Source: a virus
IMG/VR virus record: IMGVR_UViG_3300028920_000168
Span: 1 to 36,139 of that record
Length of the DNA stretch: 36,139 bases
Strand: one strand, 5' to 3'
Shown here: positions 31,129 to 36,139 of the stretch, in pieces
Position numbering within the stretch: position 1 is the stretch's first letter
Layout of the letters: every line of letters starts with the position of its first letter
Notes under the pieces: model-generated
Told to the model about the DNA's origin: nothing
Seen by the model: the letters and a program-made list of their open reading frames with translations, nothing else
The model's database searches: none
Made by a program: the position numbers and the translations under genes

Positions 31129-33039
31129 TTAAGGTATTTTCGCAAGTATGAAACTGAGTACTAGCTCCGTCTGAACCAAAGTATAACTCATTCCAACGTC
31201 GGCCTCAACTTTTGTATATGATTGAGTTTCATCATGCTGAATTAAAGTATAACTCCTGTCAGCATCGCACTCGACTTTTGTATAAGATTCCGTTTCAGAT
31301 TTTATGTCGTCTGCTAAGACTTTATCGTAGCTCTGAGTTTCATCATGTTGAATTAGTGTAAAGCTTCTATCTGCATCACATTCAACTTTAGTATAACTCT
31401 CAGTTTCTGATTTTATGTCGTCTGCTAACACCTTATCATAGCTTTGAGTCTCATCATGTTGAATCAGAGTAAAGCTTCGGTCTGCATCTGCTTCTACTTT
31501 AGTATAGGATTCAGTCTCAGATTTTATACTATCTGCTAATACTTTATCATAGCTCTGAGTTTCATCATGCTGGATTAGTGTAAAACTCCTATCAGCATCT
31601 GTTTCTACTTTAGTATATGATTGAGTTTCATCATGCTGAATTAATGCGTAGCTTCTGTCAGCATCTGACTCTACTTTCATATATGACTCCGTCTCAGATT
31701 TTATGTCATCCGCTAAGACTTTGTCATAACTTTGTGTCTCATCATGCTGTATTAATGTAAAACTTCTATCTGCATCTGATTCTACTTTAGTATATGATTC
31801 TGTTTCAGATTTTATATTATCTGCTAATACTTTGTCATAGCTTTGAGTTTCATCATGCTGTATCAAAGTAAAACTTCTGTCAGCATCTGATTCTACCTTA
31901 GTATATGACATCTCAGCATCTGCTTCTACTTTAGTATATGATTCTGTTTCAGATTTTATATTGTCTGCCAGCACCTTATCGTAACTTTGTGTCTCATCAT
32001 GCTGAATCAATGTGAAACTCCTATCAGCATCGGATTCAACCTTAGCATAACTCATTTCTGCATCAGCTTCAACTTTATTATATGACATTGCAACATCAAC
32101 TTCAACCTTAGTATATGACCTAGTTGCATCTGCTTCAACTTTAGTATAAGAATCTATTATATTAAATATACCAGAGGAATCATCTGCCGCTATTGCCGCA
32201 TCCTGACCTCCTGAACACGATGCGCAGGCTTCCCCATCAAATCCTTCCCATTTCCAGGTTGAACTTCCCGCAGTATCGACTACTATCAGAGTGAAATCTG
32301 AAGTTCCTTCGATATATGAATATCCTTTGATTTTAACATTAGTACATGCAGTTGTATGGAATTCAACTAATCCTGTGGTTAACACGCCATAGAAGTCGAT
32401 TTCTATATCAGCAGTATCAACTCCAACCAACCTCACAGCATTTTCGACTGCATTACCCCCAGTAAATCCTATATATTTTAGCTTCAATTTTAATCTATCT
32501 GCCGCGGCAGTTGCTAATACTGCTCTAGCGGCTTCAACGGAGGATGATCCATCTCTCCACTCAACTTTTATATCAAGGTCAGCTGCTTGGAAATGCAGAG
32601 GATTTGTAAGTCCATCAATACCAGCTATGCATATGAAGTTATGGAAAACTATGCTAGCTCCTGAGAATACTATACTAGCACCTGTATCAGTTGAGAAGGT
32701 TAATTTTGCCCTATCATCTCCTTCACCTACAGCTATCCACTGTACTCCTGCTGTACTAAGAGTCAACGCTCCGGCACTAGCTAATGTTTCAGCATGACCT
32801 ACAGCCACATAAACTCTATCACCATTATTTGCAGTAACTTGGCTATCAGCGTAATCCATAGTTTTGAATGCCTTGGCCCATGTTGATCCATCATTGCTGT
32901 CAGAACCGTTCGTATAGTCAACATAGTAACAGTTTCCTGCTACAGGAGCCGCTATGTCAGCTCCTTTTAATCTTAATATTCCGTTAACATTCCATGCCGC
33001 TCCGCCTTGCTCTGCATAATTCAGAGTATTTGCTCCCAT
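31129..33039 (-). CDS. Head fibre-like protein with 11/15-residue tandem repeats
   Basis: In this 636-residue protein, residues about 1-295 form a beta-helix-like head, starting near YYVDYTNGSDSNDGSTWAKA and running through many short strand repeats. Residues about 297-617 contain about 27 units: 21 of 11 residues (SYTKVEADADR, SFTLIQHDETQ types) and six of 15 (SYDKVLADNIKSETE). The repeats vary mainly at one or two sites. The SYTKVE core resembles the YTKxEVD motif of phage fibre coiled coils. It is encoded right after the capsid gene, so a head fibre or decoration is likely. The many Ser/Thr/Tyr residues make it a possible substrate for the neighbouring glycosyltransferases (inference). Confidence 0.75.
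   Translation of the reverse strand: MGANTLNYAEQGGAAWNVNGILRLKGADIAAPVAGNCYYVDYTNGSDSNDGSTWAKAFKTMDYADSQVTANNGDRVYVAVGHAETLASAGALTLSTAGVQWIAVGEGDDRAKLTFSTDTGASIVFSGASIVFHNFICIAGIDGLTNPLHFQAADLDIKVEWRDGSSSVEAARAVLATAAADRLKLKLKYIGFTGGNAVENAVRLVGVDTADIEIDFYGVLTTGLVEFHTTACTNVKIKGYSYIEGTSDFTLIVVDTAGSSTWKWEGFDGEACASCSGGQDAAIAADDSSGIFNIIDSYTKVEADATRSYTKVEVDVAMSYNKVEADAEMSYAKVESDADRSFTLIQHDETQSYDKVLADNIKSETESYTKVEADAEMSYTKVESDADRSFTLIQHDETQSYDKVLADNIKSETESYTKVESDADRSFTLIQHDETQSYDKVLADDIKSETESYMKVESDADRSYALIQHDETQSYTKVETDADRSFTLIQHDETQSYDKVLADSIKSETESYTKVEADADRSFTLIQHDETQSYDKVLADDIKSETESYTKVECDADRSFTLIQHDETQSYDKVLADDIKSETESYTKVECDADRSYTLIQHDETQSYTKVEADVGMSYTLVQTELVLSFILAKIP
31180..32151 (-). repeat. 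Coding tandem repeat array of the fibre gene
   Basis: The DNA is a tandem array of 33- and 45-base units, in register with the 11- and 15-residue protein repeats. It is prone to unequal recombination, so copy number may vary between isolates. Confidence 0.9.
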
Positions 33040-33071
33040 TATACCTATCTCCTTTCTTCTCTATCTATTTA

Positions 33072-34238
33072 TTAAGATACGGAAATCTTTAATTTTTTGC
33101 CAGCTTCAGCTAGAATTATTTGTCCGCCAACTCTCTTATATGCATAGAACCTTGTAGTTCCAGTTCCAGCTTGTGTATAAGGATCCCTCAAGGTTTCAAT
33201 CACTGTTCTGTCAACTAATATGTACAGTCGTTTAGGATCACACAGTATAATTGGATACGCATTAGCCGCTATGTCAGGCATATCAGGACATTCAATATAT
33301 GGCCTCTCTAAGATAGTTGGTGGCTTATTGATTCCAAGGTTAGGAGTCCATAAGTAATTCCCCATACCATCCTTTAACTTTCTAATAGCCTTCAACGTTG
33401 CTCTGTTGCAGATCCATGATGACTTATTCGCATATGAGGATTTTAACTCATAGAAAATATCTATAAGAGCATCTGCTTGCAATTCATCAGCATGACCATT
33501 ATATACTATTCCTAATGCATTTTGACCAGTAGTCAAAATTCCCTCAGGCTTATTCACTCCATTTCCTTCGATGAATGCAGTTCCTTCGCTTACTCCAAAC
33601 TGCTCAGCGAATTCCATCTTGAGATCCTGCTCAAGGTTATAGTCTGCATCAGCCAAATCCTGATTACTGATATCAACATATCCTGCTAATTCATGAACAG
33701 GTATTTCTATCATGCCTACTGTAGGATTTCCAAGGTTAGTCCTTGAACCAATTTCTCCTACCCATGCTCCTCCTGTAATATGACCAGTTTTCTTCCTGAT
33801 CTTCACTGATCTAGCACTAGTTCCCCTTTTCCTCACATGTTGCCTTAGAGGACTATACTCTACTATATCTTGAATCAATTCTCCTGCCATGACATCAGGC
33901 ATACAGAAGTATCCTCCAGTTGTATTATCAACAGCGGTCATGACTTTCAACTCATCCGCTGACAGGTTGTCCTTGCCAACCCTTAGGAATTTCTTGAACG
34001 CTGTCACTACTTCCAACTTCTTTTCATCCTTAGGATCTGTAGGATCAGCTGTTGGAGCTACTGGCCTATTAAGCTTAATCTCTAATTTATCTAACCTCTC
34101 GTTCAGCTTATCGATGTAATCCTTAGTCTCCTGCTTAGCTTCACCTATGGTTTTGATTTCCTCATCCTGTCTTTCGAGTATGGATTTCATCTCATTCCAT
34201 ACCTTACCGAGCTCTAGAGTATCCTTATTATCTGGCAT
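33072..34238 (-). CDS. Major capsid protein (HK97 fold)
   Basis: The 388-residue protein has an N-terminal coiled-coil delta domain (about 1-60), then a linker with PTADPTDPKDEKK and the mature shell domain beginning near GGYFCMPDVMAGELIQDI. Later segments (GYVDISNQDLADADYNLEQ, LGINKPPTILERPYIECPDM) are typical of the Phage_capsid family. The ribosome site GGAAGG is a little distant, but there is no better start. It sits directly after the protease gene, as in HK97-like phages. Confidence 0.95.
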   Translation of the reverse strand: MPDNKDTLELGKVWNEMKSILERQDEEIKTIGEAKQETKDYIDKLNERLDKLEIKLNRPVAPTADPTDPKDEKKLEVVTAFKKFLRVGKDNLSADELKVMTAVDNTTGGYFCMPDVMAGELIQDIVEYSPLRQHVRKRGTSARSVKIRKKTGHITGGAWVGEIGSRTNLGNPTVGMIEIPVHELAGYVDISNQDLADADYNLEQDLKMEFAEQFGVSEGTAFIEGNGVNKPEGILTTGQNALGIVYNGHADELQADALIDIFYELKSSYANKSSWICNRATLKAIRKLKDGMGNYLWTPNLGINKPPTILERPYIECPDMPDIAANAYPIILCDPKRLYILVDRTVIETLRDPYTQAGTGTTRFYAYKRVGGQIILAEAGKKLKISVS

Positions 34239-34239
34239 T

Positions 34240-35514
34240 CTAATCTACCTTCCTTTCATTTATAAAATTTTTCATATCCTTGATTATTTCCTCTGAATTA
34301 CCATTATCAGTTGAATCCTCAGGTTCGGATCTAAAATTTTTCATTTCATTCATTATTTCACTCAATTTATCTTTATCCTTTATATCCTCACTTGATGATA
34401 TTTTAGAAAATGGGAGTTTTAAGATTCCGCTATCACGCAAATCAGATATTATCTCTTTTTTCCAGTTTACATTTTCTTCCCTAGATTTGTACATATCTGA
34501 ATTCAGAGCACGATCTACCCAATCTAAGAGTGAAACCTTAAACTGGTCACAACTCTCAGCAACTACATTCTTGACCTCTTTATCATCATATTGACCATAA
34601 AGCAAATCAATCACTATATCTTCAAGCACTTCAAATAGCTCCCAACGCTCTCTCCACATGAGTCTATCTTGAAGAACGCTATTGAAATCCTTGACATCTT
34701 TATCACTTTTAGTTTTACTCTTGAATGGATCTTCCTTTTCCATTTTTCCATAGTACTTTGAGATATCTGATTTGACTGTGATTACATCCTCCTCTGGTAT
34801 ATCAATCTTCCCTTCACATATTTCCTTAACTGCCGATGATATTGCTTCCTTGATGATTGACAGTTTCCCATCAACTATATCAGCTATAGGTAATTTGTGA
34901 CTTCCCTTCTTATCTGAATCGTTCTTGTCATACCAGAGGAAGGCTTTCCTGTACTGACTCCATTTGATTTTTCCATCTTTATCACTTGCCCATTCAGTTA
35001 TCCTCTTCTCAGCTTCGGAAGCGTTCCAGGGCTTGTCTAGCATTGAAACGTTATTGTACGTGTTGAATGACTTGACTTGATTAATCTGTGCAAGCTCATT
35101 GCATGGAAATGTGACTATGGATACTTCCCATAACTTGATTTCAGTAAGATACCTGATCCTTTTATCCCATTTATCATCTTCTACTGTATATCCTATACTC
35201 AAACCTTTTATGGCTTTTTGTTTCAACAGTGAATGAGCTTCTTTTCCCTGCTGGACTTCCAAGTTTATTTCACCTTTTATATCAAGACCGTCACCATCAG
35301 TACCTAACACATGAATTACGCCTATAGGTGATTCAGTTTTATGTTGCCACAGCATCGGAAACATTGTTGTATTCATGTGTTTGTCAAATGCTCCCTTGAC
35401 AACAACTTCATCCGCGTAGTCAATGTTTCCATATGCAGAAGCTACCCCGAGAAATTCGCCATCGTCATTGATTTCCTTTATCTCTATATTATACTTCAAA
35501 TATTTTAATTCCAT
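34240..35514 (-). CDS. Prohead protease with long C-terminal extension
   Basis: Residues 1-150 match HK97-type (U35) prohead proteases: FLGVASAYGNIDYADEVVV, catalytic His58 in LWQHKTESP, Ser106 in GLSIGYTV and Glu130 in KLWEVSIVTFP. The remaining roughly 270 residues hold a CHAD-free, charged domain (PWNASEAEKRITEWAS, IKWSQYRKAFLWYD, KLPIADIVDGKL). That domain occurs in some prohead proteases as a C-terminal unit, possibly a scaffold. The protein cuts the capsid delta domain after assembly. AGGAGG precedes ATG. Confidence 0.92.
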   Translation of the reverse strand: MELKYLKYNIEIKEINDDGEFLGVASAYGNIDYADEVVVKGAFDKHMNTTMFPMLWQHKTESPIGVIHVLGTDGDGLDIKGEINLEVQQGKEAHSLLKQKAIKGLSIGYTVEDDKWDKRIRYLTEIKLWEVSIVTFPCNELAQINQVKSFNTYNNVSMLDKPWNASEAEKRITEWASDKDGKIKWSQYRKAFLWYDKNDSDKKGSHKLPIADIVDGKLSIIKEAISSAVKEICEGKIDIPEEDVITVKSDISKYYGKMEKEDPFKSKTKSDKDVKDFNSVLQDRLMWRERWELFEVLEDIVIDLLYGQYDDKEVKNVVAESCDQFKVSLLDWVDRALNSDMYKSREENVNWKKEIISDLRDSGILKLPFSKISSSEDIKDKDKLSEIMNEMKNFRSEPEDSTDNGNSEEIIKDMKNFINERKVD

Positions 35515-35526
35515 GTTGTCCCTCCT

Positions 35527-36139
35527 TCATATTTTTAATTGATCCACAACATCGATATTTTTAGCGGATATGATTAATGCCTTAATTTTACCACTATAAT
35601 ATGCTGAATAACTTTCATTATTCTTCCTACATCCTAATAGATTAGTTGTTAATCTATTAGTTATAGGATCACTATCATGATTATTCATTTCTCCAACATA
35701 ATTTCCATCTCTATAGCATCTACAACTATTTGATCCGAACCAGCTTGAATAGTATGAAATAAATGAATCAGTGATTACACTTTCATATATCCTTCCAGAT
35801 TCTCCAGACACTCTTCCAATCCAAAATGCCCAATACCCAACTACTAAATTAAGAGGCATGGAATATTGCGTTTGCGCTGTACTGCCAAGATTTCTTGAAA
35901 TTACATATCCTTCACATAAATGATGTGGCACAATCTTAGCCAAACAGCTTAATGGCCTTGAAACTATCTGTAAGCTTGAATCATCATCACATATCATAAG
36001 CTGAGATCCAGTGAGACTAGCATATACATCTTTCCCAGAATATATATAATGAAGATAGACTCTTGATCCATTGGAATTCTGATAAAAATCATTCCCATTT
36101 CCTGACTGATCGTACCATTTGACTATCTTCCATTGAAAA
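35527..36139 (-). CDS. LamG/concanavalin-like virion protein (N-terminus cut by window edge)
   Basis: The frame is open to the right edge, so the protein starts outside; about 204 residues are visible. It has WYDQSGNGND near the left of the visible part and later Trp/Tyr-rich beta strands (VVGYWAFWIGRVSG, NLLGCRKNNESYSAYYSGKIKALIIS), the signature of LamG-like sugar-binding domains of phage and bacterial surface proteins. An ATG at 35997 inside it is not the start, because the sequence upstream continues in frame with recognisable LamG motif residues. It lies immediately upstream of the protease and may be a head or adsorption decoration. Confidence 0.75.
   Translation of the reverse strand, partial: FQWKIVKWYDQSGNGNDFYQNSNGSRVYLHYIYSGKDVYASLTGSQLMICDDDSSLQIVSRPLSCLAKIVPHHLCEGYVISRNLGSTAQTQYSMPLNLVVGYWAFWIGRVSGESGRIYESVITDSFISYYSSWFGSNSCRCYRDGNYVGEMNNHDSDPITNRLTTNLLGCRKNNESYSAYYSGKIKALIISAKNIDVVDQLKI

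Noticed and set aside
31180-32151. Repeat array considered as CRISPR
   Set aside because: Units follow each other without unique spacers, remain in one open frame and encode a regular 11/15-residue protein pattern.

Overview
The window is a contiguous piece of a tailed bacteriophage genome, or a prophage carrying it. The sequence is AT-rich. Nearly all genes lie on the minus strand, packed with start/stop overlaps (ATGA, TAATG) and strong AGGAGG-type ribosome binding sites, and several starts are TTG. HK97-type capsid genes, a 920-residue tape measure protein, a G/GT tail-chaperone frameshift and the absence of a tail sheath point to siphovirus morphology. A class III (anaerobic) ribonucleotide reductase with its activase, sigma70-type promoters and an XhlA-like small membrane protein suggest an anaerobic, probably Firmicutes/Clostridia-like host. 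The host call is inference. No tRNA, rRNA or CRISPR array was seen. Portal, terminase, endolysin and integrase are not in the window.

Right part (36139 to 28852, minus strand): head module. A LamG-like virion protein (cut by the window edge) is followed by prohead protease, major capsid protein, a long fibre-like protein made of about 27 tandem 11- and 15-residue repeats, two glycosyltransferases and a small capsid-associated protein. Next comes an unusual island (27430-28850) that interrupts the structural genes. It holds small acidic genes on both strands, three copies of one promoter-plus-palindrome cassette, 23-24 bp iteron-like repeats forming a large imperfect palindrome, and terminators. 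The structural genes then resume (27420 to 16482): head-tail connector proteins, two related tail-tube proteins, a G/GT chaperone with a clear A AAA AAC slippery site, tape measure protein, tail/hub proteins with a BNR propeller, and an XhlA-like protein.

A 530-base gap (15952-16481) is rich in inverted repeats. It ends in a strong minus-strand promoter that drives the replication and nucleotide-metabolism operon (15951 to 1): zinc-ribbon protein, prim-pol/SF3 helicase, RuvC-like resolvase, SNF2-type helicase, Sak4-like ATPase, FAD-dependent dehydrogenase, SSB-like protein, QueD, QueE, FolE, a divergent QueD-fold protein, a MazG-NrdG fusion, NrdD, a DpdA-like transglycosylase, an HNH endonuclease, a PurA/PurZ-family synthetase and a family A DNA polymerase (cut by the left edge).

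The most striking point is this last operon. FolE, QueD, QueE and a DpdA-like enzyme are the toolkit for placing a 7-deazaguanine in DNA. In the same operon sit a PurA/PurZ-family enzyme with altered active-site residues, a MazG-like domain and a PolA-type polymerase, which is the gene combination known from phages that replace adenine with 2-aminoadenine. The phage may therefore modify both purines of its DNA, but the PurZ assignment is uncertain because the catalytic Asp of PurA is retained.
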